Shown: one piece after another, positions 49,280-61,575 of the stretch
Layout of the letters: the number at the start of each line of letters is the position of its first letter
Position numbering within the stretch: position 1 is the first letter of the stretch
From: Purshia tridentata
Lineage: Eukaryota; Streptophyta; Magnoliopsida; Rosales; Rosaceae
Direction of reading: 5' to 3'
DNA: 64,000 nt
Assembly: GCA_003254885.1 (NCBI GenBank)
Contig: QANT01008886.1
Span: 1 to 64,000 of the forward strand
Translations under genes and position numbers: made by a program
Notes under the pieces: generated by a model
The model's input: only the letters and a program-made list of their open reading frames with translations
Told to the model about the DNA's origin: nothing
The model's database searches: none

Positions 49280-49477
49280 GTCTCTCTCAGTCTCTCTCAC
49301 ACAGACAGGCGCACACACAGTACTCTCCTCTCTCTCATGGGTTTTCTCCGGAAAACCAGTGATTGTGTTGTCCAAAACCTCCATCACAAACCCCCTTTGA
49401 AACCCATTTCCGTATAGGACACAATTAGAACAACCCCATTGCTACTTCGTTTTGTTTTTAGAGGTTAATCAGAAAAA

Positions 49478-52321
49478 ATGGCATTGGCAGAGTGTGAAAT
49501 CAGTGTAAGCAGCTTTAGGTGCGTGGTTGGTGTATTATTTGCTACGTTTCTGATACTGAGTTGTGGTGGGCGAGTCAACTCGGAGCCGACCCAAGACAAG
49601 CAAGCCCTCCTAGCGTTCCTGTCCCAGACCCCACACGCCAACCGCGTGCAGTGGAACTCCTCCGATTCGGCCTGCGACTGGTTCGGCGTCAAGTGCGACG
49701 ACAACCGGTCCTACGTGTCCGCTCTTCACCTTCCCGGAGCCGGCCTTGTGGGACCGATTCCACCCAACACACTCGGCCGGCTGACTCGGCTGCGAGTTCT
49801 GAGTCTCCGCTCCAATCGCCTCTCCGGTTCACCCCCCTCCGATTTCTCCAACTTAACTCTGCTCCGCAGCCTCTACCTCCAAGACAACAATTTCACCGGA
49901 CCATTTCCACCCGGTTTGACCGGGTTGGTCCGCTTGAACCGTCTCGATCTCAGCTCCAACAACTTCACCGGTTCAATCCCGTTCAACGTCAACAATCTGA
50001 TCCACTTGACCGGACTCTTCCTAGAGAAAAATGGGTTTTCGGGTACTCTACCCAGCATCTCAGCCGCTGGTTTAGTAGACTTCAATGTCTCGTACAACAA
50101 GCTCAACGGCTCGATCCCCGCGAGCCTATCCAGGTTCCCGGACTCCGCATTCGCTGGAAATTTAGATCTCTGCGGCGGCCCATTGCCGTCGTGCAACCCG
50201 TTTTTTCCGGCACCCGCTCCATCACCCGATGTTATCCCACCCGAAATCCCAGTCCACAAAAAGAAGAAGAAGCTCTCCACGGCCGCCATTGTCGCCATAG
50301 CAGTGGGGTCCGCCTTAGCTCTCTTTCTTCTCCTTCTCATACTCCTGCTATGTCTCCGAAGGCGGCGACGCCAACAGCCAGCGAAGCCGCCAAAACCGCC
50401 CGTGTCGACTGCACGGGCCGTTGCGGCGGCGGAGGCCGGAACGTCGTCGTCCAAGGACGACATCACGGGGGGGTCGACGGAGGCGGAGAGGAACAAGCTG
50501 GTGTTCTTCGAAGGTGGGGTCTACAGCTTTGACTTGGAGGACTTGCTGAGGGCGTCGGCTGAGGTTTTGGGGAAGGGAAGCGTGGGGACGTCGTACAAGG
50601 CGGTGCTGGAGGAAGGGACGACGGTGGTGGTGAAGAGGTTGAAGGACGTGGTGGTCACCAAGAGAGAGTTCGAGATGCAGCTGGAGGTTCTGGGCAAGAT
50701 TAAGCATGACAATGTGGTTCCGTTGAGAGCTTTTTACTTCTCCAAGGATGAAAAATTGCTTGTCTACGATTACATGCCTGCTGGTAGCTTGTCTGCTCTT
50801 CTCCACGGTATGATTTTTAGCTATTTTTCTCTCATTTTTTATTACTTCCCCTGTTTTTTTTTTGCCATTTTAAACATTTTGGGTCAGTAGTAGCTTGTCT
50901 GCTCTTCTCCACGGTATGATTTTTTTTTTGCCATTTTAAACATTTTGGGTCAGTGAATGAATTAATGGTTAATTCAATTAATTTTGGTTAAATTTTTATT
51001 GATTTAATCTGAAAGAATGAATGTAGTGTTTACTTGCATATAAAATTAATTAATTAGCATCTGATTAAAATTTCTGGGATGACATTTGCATTTTGTTTTC
51101 TTCATATAGTGGAGCCTGGAGGTTGAGCTGTTCCAGTCTTGAAAATTATGGTTTTATTAATAGAAATTTAGTACGTATAAATGCGCGCTGGTCTTGGAGG
51201 AATATTGGGTTTTACACCACTGTATAATAAGGAATTAATTAAAAGCCTGACTGATTATGCCGCTAATTATGAACATAGATAGGGGTTTCCTTTCCATTTT
51301 CTAATGAGCGCAGATGCCACTAGTACCGTATTATTGCTGTTTGTGTGCAAACATTCTTACTGTGAAGCTACGCATTGTATGATGTCTTTGGTTTTCATTT
51401 AAAAATAAAAATAAATATAAAAAATGCAAGAGGTGGTCATGACTCATGAGTCATGACTTTTCATGATTCACCATGTTGGTTACCGACATCTTTTTACTTT
51501 GTTTTTTATTTTCTGTGTAGTAAAGCTTTTCCTTCTTTTTAGAAGGCCCAAAAATAGAGGAAAATTAAATTAAGAAAAATCAAAGAGCATAAACATGATG
51601 ATAATCATTTTGTGAAGTTGGGTTGTGATATATGATTTGATTGCATTTTGCAGGGAGTAGAGGGTCAGGGCGCACGCCATTAGACTGGGACAACCGCATG
51701 AGAATAGCGCTCAGTGCGGCAAGAGGCCTATCGCACCTTCACGTGTCCGGCAAAGTAGTCCACGGCAACATCAAGTCCTCCAACATCCTTCTCCGACCCG
51801 ACCACGACGCCTGCGTTTCGGACTTTGGGCTCAACCCCCTATTTGGGACTTCGACCCCACCCAACCGGGTGGCGGGTTACCGCGCACCCGAAGTGGTGGA
51901 GACCCGAAAGGTCACCTTCAAGTCGGACGTGTACAGTTTTGGTGTGTTGCTGTTGGAGCTATTAACTGGGAAAGCGCCCAATCAAGCATCGTTGGGTGAG
52001 GAGGGTATCGACCTGCCCCGGTGGGTCCAGTCCGTGGTCCGCGAGGAGTGGACCGCGGAGGTGTTCGACGTGGAGCTCATGAGGTACCACAACATTGAGG
52101 AAGAGATGGTGCAGCTTTTGCAGATTGCTATGGCTTGCGTGTCCACTGTACCGGACCAGAGACCCGCAATGCAGGAGGTGGTCCGTATGATTGAGGATAT
52201 GAACCGGGCCGAGACAGATGACGGGTTACGACAGTCGTCGGATGATCCTTCCAAAGGATCGGACGGTCATACGCCTCCCCAAGAGTCCAGGACCCCACCC
52301 AGCGTCACACCCACACCTTAA
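49478..52321 (+). CDS. LRR receptor-like pseudokinase (At2g26730 type)
   Basis: Single-pass plasma-membrane LRR-III receptor-like protein, usually described as a probable inactive receptor kinase. Exons 49478-50807 and 51654-52321 join in frame to 665 aa. Residues 1-36 form a signal peptide ending near GRVNSEP. An LRRNT_2 domain ([22 protein letters not shown]) and about five LRRs follow, then a Pro-rich stretch, a KKKKK stop-transfer start, a membrane helix (about 267-293), an Arg-rich edge and the kinase-like domain. The glycine loop is [12 protein letters not shown] and the VVVKRLK lysine is kept. The catalytic HRD is HGN (H480-G481-N482), so the base aspartate is lost; DFG is intact (D500-F501-G502). 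The C-tail [20 protein letters not shown] is close to the Arabidopsis protein. The position of the intron within the kinase domain ([13 protein letters not shown]) is typical. A decoy copy of the donor lies 106 bases downstream. Confidence 0.96.
50785..50954 (+). repeat. Tandem duplication spanning the receptor kinase donor site
   Basis: The segment TAGCTTGTCTGCTCTTCTCC-ACGGTATGATTTTT (exon end plus donor) at 50785 recurs at 50891. The stretch TTTTTTTTGCCATTTTAAACA through GGGTCAGT follows each copy. The second copy lacks about 42 bases of the first, so the copies are 106 and 64 bases. Use of the second donor would read into a TAG at 50888-50890. Confidence 0.93.
51436..51457. repeat. 22-base perfect palindrome in the receptor kinase intron
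   Basis: Self-complementary over 22 bases, centred on CTCATGAG, with TGACTCA and TGAGTCA (GCN4/bZIP-type words) on the two halves. Any regulatory role is a guess. Confidence 0.7.
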
Positions 52322-55300
52322 TTAGTTACAAAGTTATTCTCAAAGAAGAAAGAAAAGTGAAAGGATTGGAAATGGGAGGACAAGGCACAGAGGCAATGTT
52401 GTGATTGTGGTGGTGGGGCCCGTCCCTAACAATGTGCACAGTGCGTAAGTAGGAGGACTAAAGTGCGCAGTTAATTCGGGGGAGGGGGGGTCTGGGTCTG
52501 GTCGCTCTAATATCTGTTTTTTTCTTTTGGGTTTTTTTTTTTAATTTTGATTTTCCAATGATTTTTACAGCTGGAAAGGTTGGGTCTGAATTGTTTATGA
52601 GGTGGGGGAGAGTTGGGGGTGGGGAGTTCCATGAGCTTGATTGGAATTGACCATTCGATGGACTTGGTTTCTTTTTATTTTATTTTATTCTTTCTTTATA
52701 ATTGTTATTATTCGCAATCTGTCTCGTATTTACACATGGGGTTTTTCTTGTTTTATTTATTTATTAGCTCTTTATAATTTTATTGCAATCCAGCTCCAGC
52801 CAACTGGATGTTGAAAAATTATTCTAAAAAAGCTTAAAACTTCTCAAAATAAAACAGAGAAGAAACTTATATGGCGATGATTGTAGGTTGTACACCATAC
52901 CATAGCAGAAGAGGGTCCACAGAGTACAAAGGAGAGAACTAAATGATTGAAAATCAACACCGTTCATCCGGAATCTGCGGTGTAGAACTGTAGATGGTGG
53001 TTGTTGTGGGTGTGTCTGAGGAATGTAGGGCTAAATTGGGTTGGGATCGAGGAGAAAGAAGCTTGCCACGTGTATGCTGTGTTTGTCCGTTTACACATGG
53101 GGTCCAGTGAAGGAAGAGGATGGTGGGGTTGGGGAACAGCCTGGCCGGCTTTTGTCCAGGGATGATATCAGCCGTTGATCCACGCTAGGTGGGACCCCAC
53201 CTCACCCCTCTCAGGCCCTCAGCATGCCTCAACTTTTCAACCTGGAGCGGGGACATCCAACACCTCTTATTCTTTAACCTTATTTTCGTCTTTTTAATGT
53301 TACTTGCATTCACGCGCCCCCATTTAAAGGACTAAATCTGTGTTTCGCCACTCGCTACTCGCTACTCGCTACTCGCTATACAGTCGCACTTTTAGATGTG
53401 TTATATGTTGTCTCCCCATATAAATGACCTTCGATGTACATTGTACAGTTAAGAATGTTGGAGAAATTTAATAATAATAATTTCGAGGTTTATTGCCTAC
53501 AATTTCTAACTTTAATAAATGTGGTTTCTTTTTCTCTTTTTTGAATTGGAATATGCACATTCAACAAAGTTTGACCATTGGACCATATGTATAAAAGCTA
53601 AAACTCCCCACACTTCTTTTACAAATAAAATACTTTAATTTCTCGTTGAGTCTTAATATCACCAAACAAATCTTGATCCATCCCTAGTAGGTTTTTTTAT
53701 AGTTTCTAACCTGGATAACTTTATGTGTAAATTGGAGTTGTTCTAATTGATAGAGAACAAAAGTTTCGAATTTAAACCCTCCCTTCTCTCCCATAATTAA
53801 AAAAAAAATAGAATAACTTTATAAAATGATATATTGAACATTTTTTTAATTGACATGTTAATAATTAAAATTTAAAATTCATGTTAATTCATTTTATTAA
53901 TTGACATAATATGGTCTCATTAGTTGCTACATAAAGTGAATTAGAGTCGATTAAAGACACAAATTCTCTCCTTTACATGTATGGTTCGAGAACTTCGAAC
54001 CATCTCTCCTTTCCAACAATAAAAAAGTATGGTCAAATTAATAATATTAATCTTTATTTTTTTTTATATTTTACCATAATTATCTTAACTGTGAAAGACC
54101 GAATTGCCCTCAAACAAATACAATAATGTCTAGGTCTTGGTTTGGTGTGAAATCGAGATGCCTGCCTCGTTGGGAAAGCCACATTTTCTTAGTTTTGATG
54201 CACCGACTGTAAGACAGTATTGGCACTGACTGGTCAGACACATATTTGACTTTTTACTTGTCACTATGGCACTATTGGCACTGGCGATTACATTCCCCTT
54301 CTCTAATTTGTCAGGTTTAATCTTTGAATTAAATGCTAATCAATCCGAAATGGAGTTTTGGGCCATTTATATTATTATTAAGCTACAAGCAAAAGGGTGT
54401 TCATGTATGTAGCTAATCATTCACAAGTGAAAATGTGGACCATCTATGGTAAGGTTTTTGGCGTTCCTTCTAGGCAATGACATTGACTTTGCACCTTTAA
54501 TTAATCACTTTTTGTAAGGTGAGGCTTTTGATGGAGATGATTCAAAGATTATATGCTTGTGTTTGTGTCAATAAATTAGATAAGATCATGGACTTTAGAC
54601 ATAACTCTTTGGTCTTTTGACTATTTTCTTACTTGGAAATTCTAGTCGCTCTAAATATCAATTTGACTTGGAGTTTTGAAGGTTTTGAGCAAAATACTGA
54701 GAGATATGACAATTATTCGACCATGATATATATTGGCCTTCTGTGACAGATATAAGCCCAATTTATCTGTTTCATTTTTGACATCAAGCGTTGAAAGAGT
54801 CTTGAAAATGATTTAGTGACACTGAAAAAGCTTGGTCATTGGCATCTTGGACAAATCAGATAAAATTAATTATTATGTTGTCCATGCATTATAAAAGGTG
54901 TCTGCAACCAAGCAAAGACTCTCTCCCTTTTAAACCCAGATGGACATGGTGGTTTAAGACACAGGTTTAGCATTGGATAATGCTCAACTGTATACTTGTA
55001 GTGGGGAATAACCTTTGAATTATATAGGTTTTCCATATATAGTTAACCTAATTACAGAAAATCTGTATTTTAAGAAAGCTTATTCTATGGAAACACACTA
55101 CTTAAGTAACCTAATTCTTCCCAACAGTTCACCTAAAATTCACTATTAGTTTCTTTCTCCAAAAAAAAAAAAAAAATTCACTATTAGACATTAGTTTAAT
55201 GTCTCTTCATAAACTATTAAGCAGAAAATAAGAACAGAAGAGAAGTGGGATGATAATTTATGACTGACCAGTACCTACATGTAGTACAGCTCAACATATA

Positions 55301-58188
55301 TTGACTTAAAGTACAGTTTTCTTGCCTTGTAAGTTCAAATTTGAAGTTTCATAATAAAAACAAATATGGTTGTGAGTCTTGTGACTTGTAATTTGGGTAG
55401 TGAAGTTGTCCAAGCCAATGGAAGATTACAATTTACAAATAAAATAAGGTAACCTCTATAGACTTAGAACGCAAACTTATAGGGGCAATATTCAAAACAA
55501 TAATCATCTTCAGCATTGAATTTAATCCCAACAGTGCCTATTTGGGCTCATTTTGGTTCAAAGAGTACTCAACTCTAAATAGATGTATTATTTAATGTTA
55601 TGCACATTTTAGTCACCTGGCCATAAATGAGAGCCCCCAATTTATTTTAAAGTTTGTTTCAAGTCATATCCATATCAACTAACCAATTAAATTTAATAGC
55701 AAATAACGTTAGAGACAAATAAGTTGGAGTTGGAGCCAAGCATGCACACATCAATTGAAGAAGGACCTTGCAGCTATATATTACTGTTAATACTTTCATC
55801 TATCAGATTGTTTCTTGTCCACATACTTTTAAGAAGGAAGTAAATTGTGAAACAAGTTTGATATGTTTAATTTGAAACTTGAAAAGATATATATATATAT
55901 ATACTATAATCTGTATTGTCCAAGCTCCCACTGTCCCACATGAAACAAGGTGCATACTTAGTGGTGGGGTGGTGAGCTTGGTGACTGAACCAAAGCTTTT
56001 TCCACATGCTTTCAACCTTCATCACATAGACTGCATCCCCAGAAAAAGAAATTAAATTTGGTGGTGAGGAACTTAACATATGGTTTGTAGAGTCCTAGTT
56101 AGGTAACTGCTTAAGAATGGTCGAGTGAAAAGCACGTAGCCCTACTTTTCTAGTAGTGAACAATCTGCATCACCATTCACACCGCATTAACAGCAACAAC
56201 GGCCATTGTCACAGTCATGACTTATTGACTTGTCCAATTAACTTCTTGCTTCAGCAATTCAAGCATTTGATCAATTTTTTTTGTAGTTCTCAGTACAAGA
56301 GAAAAAGACCCTTGTTGGTCGGTCAGTCCCATGGCCACATGAAAGAGACCATCGTCAGAACATACGATTGGTCCCAGAATTAATCGTATATGATTCTGTA
56401 GTTTTTGAACTTTTTATCATTGAAATAAAAACTTTACGTCAGTACCTGAAGGTTGGTTCATGTTACATTTTGCAACCTCAGGTCCTGGGTTGGTCAGTAC
56501 ACCAGAAACTTGAGACTCTGAGTAACCAAACAGCAAATTTTATCTATCGTTTTGAAAGGAGAACAAAGAAAGAAAATAAAAATTGTTACATTATGTAGCT
56601 AGGAATTGAGTAAAAATAAAAAATAAAAAATTATAGTATATATATATATTTTTGGTTATTCTCATGTTTTGATTTAAAATAACTTAATACTCGAAATCAA
56701 CCCATGTATGGGTCAACTCTGGCATGCAAAGCTGCTGAACATCACTTTTCTGTTTAGTATGTATTTACATTAAATGATTTTACAATGTTTGTAAAGAGCT
56801 TTTCTTTCCAGCCAAACCTCAGTCTTGGATCATAAATTTATTATTTTTCAGTTTTGCTATCATATTTCATCATTGCCTTTTTACTAAACTGGCTTTTGGA
56901 CCTTGCTTTCCTTGTCATTCATTTATGCATTGGATTTATAGTCAAAAAACGACAAAATTAGAACCTCTGACCACCCTTTTTAATGCTGGGTTAGTACCAC
57001 TGCTACAGTTGAAATGCATCCAATCTTGACTCTTCTTCTTCCAAATCAGATTGATCCATATTCCAAAAATAGGAAATCATCATCATCATCTCTGTTTCTT
57101 TCATGCTTCCAATCAACAGTTGCATCCACCTCTTTCTCTTGAAATCTAAAACTCCAAATAATTTTGGAACTATTTGTATGTGCCGTCTTTATATGAATAT
57201 TATTATATGCTTAATTTCTAAGTCTAAAAATGGGTTGCTATTATAATCATATACCTCCAAGCAAAAACAAGGGCCTTTGGATTAAGGTGACATGCTCCAA
57301 AAGTGTGATCCATATAATATTAGGGATGAAGATACACCATGATACGGAATACAAGTTTACTAATTACTCATTAGAGGAAAAAAAAAAATTTCTGATTCAA
57401 GTTTACTTTTTTCACATTAGAGAGAAAAAACAAAAGTTTTTAAGAGCAAGACAAATAAACAACCCACGCATTTAAGGCTCTCGCCAATTGTGAGAGTGAT
57501 GAATGACTCTTATTTGCTAAATAGTGGGCCGGAATTGTAAAAGTGAGAGCAATTGATAGTGAAAAGTGAGAGTGAGAGCAAAAGGAAAGTGGGACCCACC
57601 CATGTGCGTGAAAAGGTAAGGAAAAACCGGTAGGGTATGAAAAGACATCGGATCCCTTTGAAAAAAACAAGATTACATTGATTTTTTGAGGAATTGAGAG
57701 AAAGAATGGGGGTAAAACAGTAAAATACAAGGGAGGGAAAAAGTGGTCAACATGCGACTGTAGCAATGTCAAATGCCGCTCCCCACTTCCTCTCGCGCCC
57801 GTGTTGGAAACGGACGGTCCAGATAATCGGACCATTAGCCAATAAAAGTAATAATAATAATAATCCGGCATAGAATTTATTTCAATGGTTAAGATTTTAG
57901 AGAACCCAGTTAAAGCAGCTTGAACCCATGACCCGAATCTGTTCGTGGGCTGACAATATTACTTGTAACATATTTCCGTTTCGTTTTGTGAGATCAGTTG
58001 GGCGAAAAATTATTACTCGTCCCAAATTAGGCTTTTGTCCAACATTAAAAGATGACATTACAATTTTTTTAGGGTGATATTTTGTGCTCGGGAGCAGAAA
58101 TAGTGATCATAGGTACACACAGTTGGAGGCTTGGAGCCTGGACAAGTGCAAGAGGGTCATAGCAGATAGACAACCATCACAAAATCCA
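52322..58188. other. Gene-poor intergenic region (5.9 kb) before the CRR21-type gene
   Basis: Contains the receptor kinase 3' UTR (TAA at 52319), a CTCGCTA minisatellite (53351-53378), a 9-base inverted repeat with a 5-base loop (53981-54003) and AT-rich DNA. Frames at 55803-56079, 56156-56598 and 57440-57871 lack family signatures, codon regularity and splice context. No RNA gene was recognised. Confidence 0.45.
53351..53378. repeat. CTCGCTA minisatellite, four units
   Basis: Four consecutive 7-base units, CTCGCTA, in non-coding DNA about 1 kb downstream of the receptor kinase stop. Confidence 0.9.
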
Positions 58189-60762
58189 TTAATTATAATT
58201 CATGAACATGAATCTATTAGAAGAATGAGTATGAATTGAAGGAAAACAACCAGTAAAACACATTTCCATTCCCAACATAGCCAATGTCATATAGATTTTT
58301 TCAGTTTCAGGGTGTGACTTGTCACCAGCAACAAACACATGAAGCTCTTCTCCAATTTGAATCCAGCTGCATCCAGGAATCTTTCTCAGGCCCTTCTCTT
58401 TCATTAACTGCCTCACCTTTGTTACCTCATCCCATCTTTCTGCAGCTGCATATGCATTTGAAATTGCTATATAGTTTCCAGAATTATCCGGCTCTAATTT
58501 CAGTAATTCATTGGATAAATATTCCTCTAGTTCTATCTTTTTGTTTTCTCTACAAGTGGCAAGTAATGATCCCAATATCTGTGCATCGGGCTTGAAAGGC
58601 ATAGCAGTAATAAGCCTACAAGCTTCATCCAAATTCCCACTTCGAGAAAGAAGACTAACCACACAGCCATAATGCTCCATACTTGGATTCACATTGTGAT
58701 TTGATACCATATCAACAAAAAGCTCCAAACCTTCATTCACTAGAATGGCATGGCTACATGCATATAAGGTATTAGTAAAGGTTACTCTATCAGGTTTCAT
58801 ACCTTCTTTCTTTAAACGCTGATATAGTGCAAGAGCTTCCACAGCTTGACCATGTACTGCATAACCGGAAATCATTGCATTATAGATAGGTAACGCCTTG
58901 TCTAAAATCATATCAAACACCTTCTTTGCTTGGTCTATATTACCACATTTAGCATACATATCCACTAAAGAGGTTGCAATTGGAATTGACAAGTAGAGGG
59001 AATGCTTTATCAGATACCCATGTAAGGTCCTTCCATTCTGTAATGACGCCATATTTATGCAAGCCGAGAGTACACAAACAATGCTCACAACATTGGGTTT
59101 AATTCCAGCCTCTTGCATCTGCTGGAATGTCGACAATGCCTCATAGCCAAAGCCACTCTCAGCCAGACCAGAGATCAGAGTAGTCCAAGTCACCAGGTTA
59201 GGCTGAACTCCAAGGGACTGCATCTGTAGAAACATATCTGTAGCCTCATCAACCTGGCCATTTTTTAGAAAAGCTAAAACCAGAGAGTTCCATGATATCA
59301 CATTTGGTGGCACACTTTCTAGCTGCATCTGATAGAACAGTTTCAATGCCTCGCCACTATGACCCAATTCTGCAAAAGCAGCCAACATTGTGTTCCACAG
59401 TACAAGATCTCTTGTTGTTGCAGAGTTGAAAACTCGTCTTGCACAATCAATTTTCTCGCATTTGGCATACATGTCAACAATGCTACTTGCAACAACCACG
59501 TCAGATTCAAGGTTGTTTCTAATACAATAGCAATGTCCTTCCTTACCAAATTTCAAATTACGTGTATCTGCAAAAGCAGACATCAAGGTTGCAAGAGTCA
59601 CAGAGTCAGACCTCAAGTTTTCAAGTCTCATTAGACGGCACATATCGAGTGCTTTGTCAACCTCCCCAATATGAACATACCCAGATATGAGTAAATTCCA
59701 TGTGACCCCATCTTTCTCAAGCATCCTACTAAAAACTAATTCAGCATCCTCGAGCAAACCAACCTTGTAATAAAAGTTTAATGCAGAACTGCCCAAAATG
59801 GTGTTCAGTTCTAATCCACAAAGAACTGCTATTGCATGCCCTTGCTTACCTTCTTCTAATGCACCTAAATTAGCAGAAGCAGAAAGAAAGCTCGATACAG
59901 TAACTTGAGTGGGTTCAACACCTTCCTCCCTCATATCATAAAATACCTCAATAGCTTCCTCATTGAGTCCATTCTGTACATAGCCCACCATCATTGAATT
60001 CCAAGCGACCACATTCCTTTCAACCATACCATCAAACACCTTTCTTGCATCCTCTAAAACCCCACATTTTCCATACATATCCACAAGACTACTAGCAACA
60101 AAGACGCACCCACTAAAACCCAACTTCACCACACACCCATGAACTCCTTTCCCAACCCCAATCCACTTCAAAGCACCACAAGCCTTTAATGCATTCGGAA
60201 CGATAAAATTATCGGGCAACAACCCATTTTCTAGCATTTCCCAATAACCCAACAAAGCCTCTTCAAAGAAACCCATTCTACAATTCAATCCAATCATTGC
60301 AGCCCAAGAAAACACGTTCTTTAATCTTAACCTTTTGAACAAAAGCTGTGAAGCCTTCGAAACATCGCACTTTGCATAAAAAATCACTAACTTAGTTTCA
60401 ATATACTCATTTCTTGCAAAGATTTCACCATTCTTGATAATCCGAGCGTGAATTTGCTTACCCGTATGAAGAGCTCGCTCGTAGACACACCCCTGAAGGA
60501 GCTCACCGTATATTTCAGGCCCAATTTGTAGGCTTTTGAGTTCCATTTCGATGAGCAAGTCCAAAGCCTCTTGAATTTGGCCTTGCTTGCATAGAGAGGA
60601 CATGTGGTTGAAGTCAGATTTGTACAAAATTTGATGGTTTTTTCCATTTTCTTGAAGTTTTGTGAAATGGGTCTTTGATAATTTGTGGGAGTCTATGGGT
60701 ATAGAGTGTTTCGAAAGAGAGAACTGTGGGTTTGGAATGGAGGTGTAAGGTATAGAAGCCAT
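58189..60762 (-). CDS. CRR21: PLS-type pentatricopeptide repeat protein, CRR21-like editing factor
   Basis: Plastid RNA-binding PPR protein. In Arabidopsis CRR21 is needed for C-to-U editing of site 2 of ndhD and so for NDH complex function. It is intronless, 857 aa, near the size of AtCRR21. Start: the in-frame ATG at 60762 (MASIPYTSIPNP) matches the CRR21 start; a further upstream ATG at 60900 is ignored. The first 60 residues are Ser/Lys-rich and suit a plastid transit peptide. About twenty P, L and S motifs follow, e.g. GPEIYGELLQGCVYERALHT, NVFSWAAMIG, VDMYGKCGVLEDARKVFD and VVAWNSMMVGYVQNG. It ends with the E/E+ domain (PGCSWIQIGEELHVFVAGDKSHPETEKIY). No DYW domain is present, as in CRR21, so the deaminase would be supplied in trans. 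Confidence 0.95.
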   Translation of the reverse strand: MASIPYTSIPNPQFSLSKHSIPIDSHKLSKTHFTKLQENGKNHQILYKSDFNHMSSLCKQGQIQEALDLLIEMELKSLQIGPEIYGELLQGCVYERALHTGKQIHARIIKNGEIFARNEYIETKLVIFYAKCDVSKASQLLFKRLRLKNVFSWAAMIGLNCRMGFFEEALLGYWEMLENGLLPDNFIVPNALKACGALKWIGVGKGVHGCVVKLGFSGCVFVASSLVDMYGKCGVLEDARKVFDGMVERNVVAWNSMMVGYVQNGLNEEAIEVFYDMREEGVEPTQVTVSSFLSASANLGALEEGKQGHAIAVLCGLELNTILGSSALNFYYKVGLLEDAELVFSRMLEKDGVTWNLLISGYVHIGEVDKALDMCRLMRLENLRSDSVTLATLMSAFADTRNLKFGKEGHCYCIRNNLESDVVVASSIVDMYAKCEKIDCARRVFNSATTRDLVLWNTMLAAFAELGHSGEALKLFYQMQLESVPPNVISWNSLVLAFLKNGQVDEATDMFLQMQSLGVQPNLVTWTTLISGLAESGFGYEALSTFQQMQEAGIKPNVVSIVCVLSACINMASLQNGRTLHGYLIKHSLYLSIPIATSLVDMYAKCGNIDQAKKVFDMILDKALPIYNAMISGYAVHGQAVEALALYQRLKKEGMKPDRVTFTNTLYACSHAILVNEGLELFVDMVSNHNVNPSMEHYGCVVSLLSRSGNLDEACRLITAMPFKPDAQILGSLLATCRENKKIELEEYLSNELLKLEPDNSGNYIAISNAYAAAERWDEVTKVRQLMKEKGLRKIPGCSWIQIGEELHVFVAGDKSHPETEKIYMTLAMLGMEMCFTGCFPSIHTHSSNRFMFMNYN

Positions 60763-61575
60763 GCATGACGCAGAGACAGCAAGACCAAGATATGGTCGGT
60801 CATTAATGCCACACAAAGCGGGAAGGGCATTCTCGTCAACCCAAAAAATTTCAATGATTAAATAGTTCACTTGGTCCGTCAGAATTCTGGCCCAGTACAT
60901 GCCTATTGGTCCATAGCCTGCCCAAAACTTGGCCCAAAAAGAAATGGATAGAATGCTTGTTGTAATGAAATGGGACTCAATCTACAAGTATGTCTTAAAC
61001 AAATAAAACATTATGATATGAAGTTTACGTGTATGTATGTATGTATGGATATCATACCACATATTTTAACTTGTCATGAATCATGATGCATGTGGTCTTT
61101 TTTAGAAAAAATAATAATAATAATAACTGATAGAATACTGTGTTGAATCTTAGGGCAAGAATAGGTCAACAACATACATATTTAAGATATGTTCAAAAAT
61201 TCGTGTCTTCATTGACACTCTAAATGTGGCTTTTTTTTATGGATCATAAATTGATATCTTTTGGAAGAGGCCGACCAAAGTGATTCTAATTCCATACTCC
61301 ACTCTCTCGTGCTTATTCAGATGCCATATGCACTCAATTCTTAATATTAATGGTCGAGACTCAAACTTCATAAAGTGCAAGTACAGAGGCATTTTTCCAG
61401 CAGAACAAAGAAGAAGAATAATTATAATAACAAATAAAAGAAAAAAGAGCTAGTGACATGCATAATTCTATGGTTTTCTCTTGTGCAACTTATGGTATTG
61501 TAACAACCTTTTACTTCCCTTGTTTTAATAGACCAATTGTTTAGATGGGGCAAAATGATTTGGCATTCAACTAGT

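Larger units (their letters stand above)
44276..49477. other. Gene-poor intergenic region (5.2 kb) between BASS and the receptor kinase
   Basis: Includes the BASS promoter, a 7-base minisatellite GGGACTT (about 44877-44894), a CATGG run (45807-45826), a 161-bp tandem duplication (46935-47256) and the kinase promoter with a CT run in its leader (49262-49279). Short frames at 46450, 47326 and 47911 lack any family signature. No tRNA or recognisable microRNA precursor was found by eye. Confidence 0.45.

Noticed and set aside
49519-50532. 337-codon forward frame
   Set aside because: Alternative frame of the receptor kinase exon 1; GC-rich codon third positions keep it open, but it has no family signature.
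57440-57871. 143-codon reverse frame in the gap before the CRR21-like gene
   Set aside because: No recognisable domain, a low-complexity Tyr-run start, no splice or promoter context; probably chance.
57860-57960. Possible tRNA-derived SINE-like stretch (GGTTAAGATTTT ... TTGAACCC)
   Set aside because: Box-like words are at wrong spacing and there is no tail or flanking duplication.
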